Shown here in pieces: positions 1 to 8,986 of a stretch of DNA of 64,000 nucleotides. A program made the position numbers and the translations under genes. The notes below the pieces were generated by a model. That model was not told the origin of the DNA. It ran no database searches and saw only the letters and a list, made by a program, of their open reading frames with translations. The stretch is from Gnetum montanum (taxonomy: Eukaryota; Streptophyta; Gnetopsida; Gnetales; Gnetaceae). Position 1 is the stretch's first letter. Each line of letters opens with the position of its first letter. The DNA lies in assembly GCA_015680685.1 (NCBI GenBank), contig MNCI01029340.1:493135-557134 (forward strand). Reading direction: 5' to 3'.

Positions 1-57
1 TCTAGGGTGGATTTCTGAAGCGTTAGTTGAAACTTGGGAAGTTACTCCACTTGCCCA
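1..57 (+). other. aORF copy B1, first visible exon (cut by window edge)
   Basis: The frame reads GWISEALVETWEVTPLAQ and stops at a CA|GTAAGTTG donor. Copy B2 has the matching segment at about 43065-43120 on the minus strand, but there the donor has become ATAAGT. Confidence 0.5.
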
Positions 58-298
58 GTAAGTTGTTCTACACCTTCCTTGTGTGATATATGTGTTAGGT
101 CATTTTCATTGTCATTATACTATAATTTGTATTTGTTTCGCAAATGTGCATCGCACTAGGTGTCGATACCTGCCTATGCTAGTTATGCTATGGTAGTTTG
201 TAATATTACCCTTATCGCTGTCATCAGAGATAGACCTTGCATCATTGAAAGGGTTTGGGTGATCGTGGATAATATTGTACAAGCGCACCACGTAATTG

Positions 299-303
299 GT
301 GAG
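299..303. repeat. Target site duplication GTGAG (left) of element 1
   Basis: GTGAG directly precedes the TG of the 5' LTR; the same five bases follow the CA of the 3' LTR at 4576-4580. Confidence 0.92.
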
Positions 304-1363
304 TGAAACACCACAAAATTTAGAGCTTAGTATTTGTCAGATACTAAGAAGGACCCTGGGACCCACGAACGACATCAGCTGCATGAGATGTGACATACGG
401 CAACCTTGGGGATTGCAACACTTAGTTTTCACTAAGTACTCCCCAGCGTATACGCCCGCCAGTCTCCAGCGTACACGCCCAGGTATTGCAGATGCATACG
501 CTTGATGACAAAATCTCCAATGATAGCATGAAGATAACACCGAAGAGCAAGGATTGAAGCAAGTGGGCACCCGTCAGCGTATACGCACAGCATCCGTCAG
601 CATATACGCCTAGCGTCTACAGCATCCCCACCCAAGTTCACATGCCTCGCGCATCCAGCATATATGCCGGCCTGATACATCGTATACACCCAACAGATGT
701 AATATATTGTATTTTTGTAAAGTATGTGCACCCGGTCAATGCACCATGTGTCGCCCAACCCAAGTCTAGCGTAACAACCTGTATAAAAACCCCGATTTCC
801 CACTTCGCCTGGGTCAGTTGGCAAAAATCCCAGAGCATACCAGAGACATTTACGCTACGCATCAGAGCTCAAAACCCTCTTACGCTGGAAAAATTGTACA
901 CCGTGTAGTTTCTACGCCACGCCCACAGCGTAATCCAGCCCAGCCGCCCTCCCATCCACCGGGGCTTTTCGTCCGCCTTGTGCTTCGCCACAACTGCGTT
1001 AGACCGATGCACTGTATTCTCATATTGTAATATCATTGTTATATTTGTTGCATGAGATTGTTTATAGTTTTATGTCAATTTGGCCCAAGCATTCTATTTA
1101 CGCCCTTTTACGCTTATGCTTCATTTGCATCTGTTTTCTGCTATTTACGCTTCATTTACGCCATTTACGCATAGCCCAGCGTATAACATTTCGGTATACG
1201 TGTAGGTAAATCCTTGTCTGATCCGCGTGTGGACCACCCAAGGTACTCTGCCTTCGTGCATTCCAGCTTGCCCTCAGGCAAAGGTAGGGTCTTCTGTGCT
1301 CGTCCTGCGATCCCACAGCCTCTGTTTCCTTCCAGCCGGAGACCGACGATTTCAGGCGCTACA
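304..1363 (+). repeat. 5' LTR of element 1
   Basis: It starts TGAAACACCACAAAATT and ends GGCGCTACA, with close similarity along its length to 3433-4575. Its U3 is dense in a short motif, AGCGTATACGCCCAG and variants, about every 20-40 bases between 430 and 700. A TATA box follows at 782. It is about 80 bp shorter than the 3' LTR because it has fewer of these motif copies. Confidence 0.92.
782..788 (+). promoter_or_regulatory. TATA box in 5' LTR of element 1
   Basis: TATAAAA in the context CCTGTATAAAAACCCC, repeated at 3993-3999 in the other LTR; it fits the U3/R promoter of a Gypsy LTR. Confidence 0.6.
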
Positions 1364-1367
1364 GAAA

Positions 1368-1385
1368 TTGGTGCTAGAAGGAGGG
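1368..1385 (+). other. Primer binding site of element 1
   Basis: TTGGTGCTAGAAGGAGGG starts four bases after the LTR end. Element 3 has the near-identical TTGGCGCTAGAAGGAGGG at the same place. I could not assign the primer tRNA. Confidence 0.65.
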
Positions 1386-1390
1386 CACAG

Positions 1391-2025
1391 TTTAGCAATG
1401 CTGAAACCCAAACTTTTTGTCACAGTCTAGGGATCAAACACTCGTTTTCCTCCCCTTACTATCCTCAAAGTAATGGGCAAGTAGAAGTAACAAATAAGAT
1501 GATCATTACAATACTTAAGAAAATGCTAACTCAAAGCAAAAGGAAATGGCACGAGCAATTAATCTACGCATTATGGGCATACCACACTACACACCGAATG
1601 TCAACAAGTAAAATGCCATATAGTCTCATTTGCGGTTCAGAAGCTGTTTTACCTCTGGAATTACAGGTACCATCATTAAGGATCACACTCTCCGGACTCC
1701 TTGACGACGAGCAAAATAATAATCTACGCATCATTGACCTCGATTCAGCGGAAGAAGAACGTGTACGCACGCTTGACCAAATCGAATGGTATCAAAAGCA
1801 ATAACAACAGCGACATCAGCATAACATCAACAAGCGCTCAATCAAAGAAGGCGACCTCGTGCTCAAGGCTGTTCGGAACACCCGAACAAATTCTCAGCCA
1901 ACTGGGAAGGGCCTTACATGGTCATCAAAGCATTCGATAATGGTGCATTCAAGCTCACCGACATGGAAGGAAATGAGTTTGCCAATCCGACAAATCATTT
2001 ATATCTAAAACCGTTCTACGTCTGA
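1391..2025 (+). pseudogene. Integrase C-terminal half (element 1)
   Basis: The frame from 1391 to 1804 reads as the end of a Gypsy integrase core: HSFSSPYYPQSNGQVEVTNK, with the catalytic Glu just after NGQ, then WHEQLIYALWAYHTTHR and Y-SLICGSEAVLPLE. After TAA at 1802 the C-terminal domain continues in other frames (GDLVLK, then NWEGPY-like and NHLYLKPFYV) to TGA at 2023-2025. The N-terminal zinc-binding part and the first two catalytic Asp are absent. The sequence is a close relative of the integrase in element 4 (46525-47286). Confidence 0.85.
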
Positions 2026-2055
2026 ACACAAACTCAGGTATGTGCAAGTCCTGGA

Positions 2056-2390
2056 ATTACGACTATAAACTGATACCACAGAATAGTCCTGGATCATGAC
2101 TTGAAACTGATACCACAGAATAGTCCTAGATCATGACTTGAAACTGATACCATAGTGTCTGTAAGGACAATGAACTAGCATCCGTCTGGCATGACAGTAA
2201 ACTGCCACCGTCCTAACCATTCGGGTCTGCTAAGACTATAAACTAGCTTGTCTCTCCATAGTCCGCTAAGACTAGAAATTGGCAATGTAACGTCCGCCAC
2301 TATGCTAAATAGGCAATGTCCAATGGGTTATGACATAAAACTAACCCATGATAATCTGCCAAGACTATAAACTGGCAAGTTCACTTCCAA
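2056..2390 (+). repeat. Hairpin-motif cluster in 3' untranslated part of element 1
   Basis: About eight degenerate copies of a unit such as CCGCTAAGACTAGAAATTGGC or CTGCCAAGACTATAAACTGGC, spaced 30-50 bases. Two copies of a longer unit (ATGACTTGAAACTGATACCA) stand side by side near 2096-2150. The same kind of cluster follows the integrase in element 4 and borders the antisense gene in elements 2, 3 and 4. Confidence 0.6.
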
Positions 2391-3419
2391 CACATCAATC
2401 CACCGCCATGATCATCCATCAGCTTCACTGCATCGCTTGCCATCAATCGCCCTTATCAGTACTGCTGTCATCTACATATAGTGCTTGTCGTCCTTCAGCA
2501 TCTCTGTGCCATCGGCCGCAATGTAAGTCTAAGCTCATCTATTCACTTATGGTTTTTCTTGTCTCCTCAAAGTTTTGTTTGCAAGATGATGCCCAGAAGT
2601 TTCGCACAAGAATGCATTTCGTCACGAGCAATAAGATAAAACAATGTTCACAGCATACCCGGCGAGACTAAATCAAACCATTCACCAGTACATCCCCATT
2701 CATCGATAAAATTCCCTATCCCTTCACCATTGCATTTTATTCAGCCACACCCTTGACACATCCAGTACATTCAAAACAACAAGCACACTGTGGCACACTG
2801 CAACACGTTATAGTAGTTGCGACACACAGCCTGACACCTGAGCATGAGTACAAGATCAACGCAAATTTTTTTTTAAAAAATGAGACCTCTGGCACTTTCC
2901 ATACAAGCCCTGAGCAGGAAGGCAGTTGTCTCAAAACCAAGCACTCATGTCCAAACTGGTCAAGAAGAATCCAGTTGCATGGCTTTGGCTCCCCGCCAAC
3001 AAGTTCCCTTTGAACATTAGACATGGGCCCTGTTCTCCCAAAGAATGTAATACATCCTCCCGTGGCTTTGACCTCGCCAACAAGTTCTCTTGAAAACTAA
3101 CCAAGAGCCTTGTTCCGCCAAAGGACACACATCGTATGTCTGCACTCCGAGTCTGCTAAATCCTGGCTATTGATACGGATCAGCATGCCACATACCCAAG
3201 CATTCCCAGTTCACAACACAATTCCTCAAGTAGTTGTCACTCCCCACGATCTCTTTCCTCCCACCAGCTACAAATTTCACTTACCCGATCCCATGTACTA
3301 TTGAACACGGTGCGATGACGTCTCGTCAAGTAGCAGCGGGCAATGTCTTTATCAAGTTGCTTGTGGTGTTTTGCACTTCTTTGTCGATGCTTCTCAGGTC
3401 AATTCCTCCAAGCATCAGC
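2391..3419. other. Untranslated 3' region of element 1
   Basis: No frame here resembles a known protein. The stretch lies between the hairpin-motif cluster and the polypurine tract, and its last 60 bases resemble those before the 3' LTR of element 4. Confidence 0.5.
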
Positions 3420-3432
3420 AAAGAGGGGCCAA
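3420..3432 (+). other. Polypurine tract of element 1
   Basis: AAAGAGGGGCCAA abuts the TG of the 3' LTR. Element 4 has AAAGAGGGGCCAT in the same position. Confidence 0.75.
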
Positions 3433-4575
3433 TGAAACACCACAAAATTCAGAGCTTAGTATTTGTCAGACACCAAGAAGGACCCTGGGACCCACGAACG
3501 ACATCGGCTGCATGAGATGTGACATACGGCAACCTTGGGGATCGTAACACTTAGTTTTCACTAAGTACTCCCTAGCGTATACGCCCAGCACACCAGCGTA
3601 TATGCCTACCAGTCTCCAACGTACATGCCCAGGTACTGCAGATGCATATGCTCGACGACAAAATCTCCAATGACAGCATGAAGATAACACCGAAGAGTAA
3701 GGATTGAAGCAAGTGGGCACCCGTCAGCGTATACGCCCAGTGTATACGCCCAGCACCCGTCAGCGTATACACCCAGCGTATATGCCCAGCATCCATCAAT
3801 GTATACACCCAGCGTCTACAGCATCCCCACCCAAGTTCACATGCCTCGTGCGTCCAACGTATATGCCAGCGTATACGTCGGCTTGATACGGCGTATACGC
3901 CCAACAGATGTAATATATTGTATTTTTGTAAAGTCTGTGCACCCGGTCAACGTGCCACGTGTCGCCCAACCCGAGTCTAGCATAACAACCTGTATAAAAA
4001 CCCCGATTTCCCACTTTGCCTGGGTCGGTTGGCAAAAATCCTAGAGCATACCAGAGACATTTACGCTGCACATCAGAGCTCAAAACCCTCTTATGCTGGA
4101 AAACTTGTACGCCATGTAGTTTCTATGCCACGCCCACAGCGTAATCCAGCCCAGCCGCCCTCCCATCCATCGGGGCTTTTCGTCCGCCTTGTGCTTCGCC
4201 AAAACTGCGTTAGACCGGTGCACTGTATTCTCATCTTGTAATATCATTGTTATATTTGCTGCATGAGATTGTTTATAGTTTTACGTCAATTTGGCCCAAG
4301 CATTTTTTTTACGCCCGTTTACGCTTATGCTCCATTTGCATCTGTTTTCTGCTATTTACGCTTCGTTTACGCCCATTTACGCATAACCCAGCGTATATCA
4401 TTTTGGTATATGTGCGGGTAAATCCTTGTCTGATCCGTGTGCAGACCACCCAAGGTACTCTGCCTTCGTGCATTCCAGCTCAACCTCAAGCGAAGGCAGG
4501 GTCTTCTGTGCTCGTCTTGCAATCCCACGGCCTTTGTTTCCTTCCAGCCGGAGACCGACGATTTCAGGCGGTACA
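3433..4575 (+). repeat. 3' LTR of element 1
   Basis: It runs from TGAAACACCACAAAATT to GGCGGTACA. It is near-identical to 304-1363 except for extra copies of the AGCGTATACGCCCAG motif (3570-3610, 3725-3800, 3855-3900) and scattered substitutions. TATA is at 3993-3999. Confidence 0.92.
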
Positions 4576-4580
4576 GTGAG
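4576..4580. repeat. Target site duplication GTGAG (right) of element 1
   Basis: Matches 299-303. Removing the element and one GTGAG gives ATTGGTGAGGAGTCTAGG, as in copy B2 (ATTGGTAAGGAGTCTAGG). Confidence 0.92.
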
Positions 4581-5425
4581 GAGTCTAGGTGTTGTACACT
4601 TGCGCAGTGCAAGCGGGGTTCCATTTTCTTGTCCGTAATGGTTAGGTATTATGCTAGGGAAATATTCCGTATTACCTTTATCACCGTTGTCATGCATAGA
4701 GCTTGCACCGTTGCAAGGGTTTTGGCAGTTTCGGGTAATGCATCTCTAGCGTAACATGCAATTTTCTGGGAGTCAAAGTAGCAAGAACCTCAATGTTTTG
4801 TGATGGATTCTTATGAGCCTTTTCAATTTTTTTTGACGCTATTAGGGTGCCTAAACTATTTTCTAATGGTCACGTGTTCCATTGTAAAGGGTTAAGCTAA
4901 AGCCCGTCCTGATCATTTTGGACATTGTGGGTGTTTTATGTTGTCTACATGTCCTCGTGGTCAACGTTCCTCCTCCCCATGCTCGTGTAGGGGGAGAGGT
5001 GGTGTGGTTCCAGATGGACGCATGGGAGTTTTTGCAATTTATGTTTCATAACTTCAACGTAATTTTTTGATCACATTTGTTAGTCGAGACGGTTGTCGCC
5101 ATTCTGGAAACGCTACTAGTTGGGTCAACACAGAGTATTTTAACATTTCTGCTAGATGGATCAATCAAGGCTGTAGGTGGAAGGGATTGTGAAAGGTGCA
5201 TCAATGGTTTGAGATGCTTATCCTAGATCTGGGAAATTCCCAGGTTTAACTATTATCACGCCTACAACACGTTGTTCATAGCTCGTCATCTCAGCACCTA
5301 TTTTCAGAACCAACTTGGCACTGTGTATTATGTTGGTAGGTAAGTGTTGTCAAGATGCTATGGTTTGTTAACTACTATCTAATTTTGTGTTAGATGTAAA
5401 AAAATTTCTATCTCCTATGGCATAG

Positions 5426-5700
5426 GTTTTTTATCGATGAAGGCAGTCTCTAGGGTGATACGGACATGTTATCCATGGCCAAAACAGCCATAAAGAAATT
5501 CACTTTCATCAGCAACATGCATGCTAGTGTCCTCGGACAACTAGGGTTCGAAATCCAACATTACCCTATCTGGTATGCTAAATGTTTTGTCAAATGTAAA
5601 GACTCTGGATGGATGGATAGGGAGTGGACTTTGGACCGTCCCATCATCGTTGAAGATGTGCAAGTGAAACTTCCACTGTTCCCTTTTTCTTTTGGACGCG
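5426..5700 (+). other. aORF copy B1, exon with LGQLGF...WYAKCFVKC
   Basis: Between the acceptor ATAG at 5422-5425 and the donor GTAAGT at 5701, one frame is open from 5466. It encodes a tract with LGQLGFEIQHYP, then WYAKCFVKCKDSGW, then WTLDRPIIVEDVQ. An aromatic-rich segment of this kind resembles transposase-derived plant proteins only faintly; no function is claimed. Confidence 0.5.
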
Positions 5701-5807
5701 GTAAGTTATGTTACGCTGATCAATTGTGTGGTTCTATGGAATGAAAATAGTGTATAAGATTTTATTTTATTTTTTATTTCGTCTAACCCATTATTTTATG
5801 TTTATAG

Positions 5808-6175
5808 TTAAAGAATCGTGGGAGGTCATGGTGATAGCCTCTAGGCATGATGCACCCACCATCTTCTTCCACTATGATGACATAAACGACGTACAATGTT
5901 GGCTTTGCCACAAAGCAACCATAGCTACCGTAATCAATAACCTCCAAGAAGCTAGACTGATGGAGCTATTTCTAGTTGTAACCCCCGATGTCCCGGTAGC
6001 CGAAATGTTGGCCCTAGTCAACTCCTTTAGTGAACAAGCTATGAATTTTCAAACGCGTGTGCGTAATATGCATGTGAGTTTTGATATTAATGCTCAACTA
6101 TTCATTGAATTTTTTGGTGTTCCTTCTAATGGCCTCCTGGTGGAAGAGAAATCCAAAAGGAGTTCTAAACATTAG
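5808..6175 (+). other. aORF copy B1, exon containing the empty target of the virus
   Basis: The exon begins after TTTATAG. It contains CWLCHKATIATVINN followed by LMELFLVVTPDVPVAEML. The same exon in copy B2 is interrupted by the pararetrovirus exactly between CWLC and the NNL segment. B3 has a diverged version at 28970-29164 (minus). A TAG at 6173 breaks the frame; homology to B2 continues to about 6857. Confidence 0.55.
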
Positions 6176-7573
6176 AAGAACATGAAGGAGTGGCTAGGGG
6201 CTAAAACGAAGTTGAAAGGAATCTACGCTGAGAAGATCCAACTAGAGGTTGCTAGCACAATTTACCCCCTCTTCTATGCTCGTTCCTTCCTCAAGCTACT
6301 CTCCCAAGGGAAAATTCTTGGAATAGTGTAGGCTTGGATCATGCGAGAGGTTATGGAAGAGGGGACATGATACAACTAGGCCAAGCACCTTACTGAAGGC
6401 CTACAAGCTGAAATGGTCAAGCTTCACAAGAAGCTTAAGTCTCATTTCAATGTGCATTTTACCTTTTTCATAGCTTGTTTGCAATGTTTTGTGGAATTCC
6501 TGGTGGTTCACAAGGATGGAGGCTGGGTGCAGCTAGATCGTAACCAGATCTTCAAGTCGTGGATTTGCTAGGTCTTCTGCACCGTCTGATTCGAAGATCC
6601 TCCTGAAGGGGTCAGGTAATCGCTTTCAATAATGACTAAGGATCTGGTGGTGCCTCCTCTTTGGGACCAAGATAGCATGGGTGGTGCACCCCCTTCTAAC
6701 ATTGGTAGTGCGTCAAAGGGGAAGCGTCTTGTGGTAGAAATAGTAGCCTCATCGGTCAAACGAAAAAAGCATCGTCTAGACGTGGATTCTCCCGGCCTAA
6801 CTGGTGAAGAGGGGAGGAAACCACGCATTAAGTTTCACAGGAGCCAACCCCTAGCTGGTAAGTAGAATGATGCATGATTAATTTATGTATATTATGCTAT
6901 GTATAGACATCGTTTCATTGCATAGCACTTGTGGGAAGTGAGTAAAGTTTTAATAACTGTAATGTGTTCTATAGGAAAAGGGAAAGATGTAGAGGGACTA
7001 ACCTCTGAAATAGGGGCCATAGTCTTGCAGCGTGGGGAAGGGACCCCGATTTTGGAAAAGGAGGCCCCTGTTGATAGCATAGGTAGTACGCAGGCTCCTA
7101 TGCTTGAAGGGAAAATAAGCATAGAAGATGATGTAGCCCTTTTGGATAGGCTGGAAAAGGAGGATATGCCTGAAAGGGAAGAGCGGTTTGTCGTTGGTGA
7201 GCTCAACTGCTTATTTGACCTTTCTTTGATGGCTAATCCTCCCTCTATTATCATTGAGAGTTTAATAGATAGAAGCTTTGCATCATTGTAGCGTTTCAAA
7301 TTTTTCCTTTGTCTACTGTATTATGTTTGACTCATTTTGTTTGCATAGTAGGCACTTCTGATAACAATGGCTTACCTTCATCATCAACCCCTACTCAATG
7401 TTGGGCTAAGGCCCCTGACAAATTTGCCTTCATGAAGGGAATAATCAACAATATGATCAGTCTCTTGGAGCAAATCAATCCTGAGATTGATACGTCACTG
7501 TTATTATGCAGTGATTGTTAAACTATCACATTGTGTCATCTTGTTGTGTCTAATTGTTACTTTCATATTACAG

Positions 7574-8394
7574 CATCTTGCCTCAAATGGGATCCCAAAG
7601 AGCCCATCGACGTAAACGCTACCCTTGAACCCTCACCATAGGTGACCAAAGTGCCATGCCAACTTTATGATAAGATGTATAAATGTGCATTGCGCTCAAC
7701 CTGTCCTCTGTGGGAGAGTCATAACGTCAACAAAGATCTCTATAAGAGGTTGCAAAAAGTAGAAAAAGAGAAAACCACCCTAACTACCAGGGTGGAGGAC
7801 CTTGAATCTAGGAATGAATTTCGGCAAGCTCAAGCTACTAATGAAAAGAATTGGTAGACAACTATGATTAACTACGCCCGCTATTGGACAGTCTTCAGGA
7901 ACAATGTCCAAGCCATTTTTCAGCTCATTGAGCAATGAATGCAAATGGATCTCCTAACCCCAAAGAGCCAAGACTAGAAGGACTACAACACGAAGGTCTA
8001 GGAATGTGGGTAGACGCAAAAAAATCACAAACACATGTATAAACAAGAATGTGCTGCCTACCCTCAACATTACAGAGATTCCGCAGTTGAAGCGTGGTCC
8101 CTCCAATTGTTCCTTGATGTCATCGATGCTTCTAGAGCATATGAAAAGTTCCAGGAACAAGTGATAGTGAGTGTCTCCCCTGAGAGAGAGATGAACCTCC
8201 CCGGCAGGGAGACCACTATCCCTTCCTTTTCTCTTGAGGCACCTCGGTGGACTCCTATGGAAAAGGGGAAGGTAAAGGCTAGAATAGATCTAGGTGATGG
8301 CGTTTGGGTAGAGCTCACTAAGGAAGAGATTATGCGATGCCTATCAATCAGCCTGGAACAAATTCCTTTCATGACCGATGCAAGACCATCACAG
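7574..8394 (+). other. aORF copy B1, long exon with coiled-coil-like segment
   Basis: The exon lies between the acceptor TTACAG (to 7573) and the donor GTAAGC at 8395. It has a heptad-like charged stretch (LQKVEKEKTTLTTRVEDL) near 7750-7810 and a C-terminal segment MEKGKVKARIDLG, matched in copy B3 by VDKGKNLAGIDLG near 26700-26750 (minus). One TAG at 7855 and a few more near 7935-8010 break it. Confidence 0.5.
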
Positions 8395-8644
8395 GTAAGC
8401 TATGTAACTATTGTGATGTGATTTTATGCATGATTTTATTATGATGTTAACATTTGCCTCATGTCAAATTGTAGGATCGGCATGAAGAAAATCCCCTTGA
8501 GGAGGAGCCTCACAGAGAGATCACCCCCGTGAAGAGGATCCTCCTGAAGAAGATCCTCATGAGGAAGATCCTCGTGAGGCTACTATGGAGTTGGGTGAAG
8601 AAGATGGAGACGAAAATGAAGGTGGTAATGCAGGGGATGTGTAG

Positions 8645-8986
8645 CGTAGCAGTATTGGTCAAGAATTTTGTTGTAATGAAAGGGAATAAAGGATAAATTT
8701 TTTGGTTTTTTAAAGTTGGTTTATGATGACTGTAAAATAAAATTTTTCTTTTTTAATGTTTATGAAAATGAAAGAAAATGCATTGTTAGAAAGGTTATAC
8801 GTTTTAGGCCACTATGGGCCTGTGATAGTTTAAGGCCATTTTGGGTCGCTAATACTTTAAGGCCATTTCGGGCCGAGCCATTCGTGAAAAAGCGTAACGA
8901 TAATGATACAATAAGAAAGAACGTAAACTGCGTAATAGTGAACAATGTGGACTGATATAATATGTCATGCTAACATGTTTTATTTA
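8645..8986 (-). repeat. Spacer of element 2 with hairpin-type motifs
   Basis: The spacer lies between the end of antisense gene B1 and the protease end. On the minus strand, 8797-8878 holds three copies of a GGCCC..ATGGCCTTAAACT-like unit. Element 3 has the same variant at 31962-32010. No coding frame. Confidence 0.45.

Larger units (their letters stand above)
304..4575 (+). mobile_element. Element 1: complete but internally deleted Gypsy LTR element
   Basis: Two direct LTRs, both TG...CA (304-1363 and 3433-4575), enclose a short internal region. The 5-bp sequence GTGAG is present at 299-303 and again at 4576-4580, a perfect target duplication. Copy B2 shows the uninterrupted target (around 42823-42843 on the other strand), so both ends are certain. 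Internally the primer site is followed at once by the C-terminal half of integrase; gag, protease, RT and RNase H are gone. It must have used proteins from a relative if the deletion came before insertion. Confidence 0.92.
1..8644 (+). pseudogene. Antisense spliced gene of a Tat element, copy B1 (split by element 1)
   Basis: This is a multi-exon reading frame antisense to its host retroelement. Visible exons are 1-57 (donor GTAAGT at 58), one ending at 5339, 5426-5700, 5808 to about 6857 (with stops and at least one small intron), 6975-7196, about 7352-7500, 7574-8394 and 8475-8644. Each is bounded by GT and AG with T-rich acceptors. Homologous exons in the same order occur in copies B2 and B3. 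The middle has a charged coiled-coil-like stretch (7740-7850) and the last exon ends in an acidic EEDP repeat before TAG at 8642-8644. Several internal stops (for example 6173) show decay. I do not recognise a catalytic domain. A link to the extra ORFs known in Tat-lineage elements, some with a plant mobile domain, is inference. Confidence 0.65.

Noticed and set aside
430-720. Regularly spaced short repeats that could suggest a CRISPR array
   Set aside because: Spacing and unit length vary, the motifs are degenerate, and they sit in the U3 of a plant LTR retrotransposon.
296-1030. Short open frames in the LTR of element 1 (and the same in 3466-4240)
   Set aside because: They lie in LTR sequence and read through the GCGTATACGC motif array; both LTRs give similar frames without any protein similarity.
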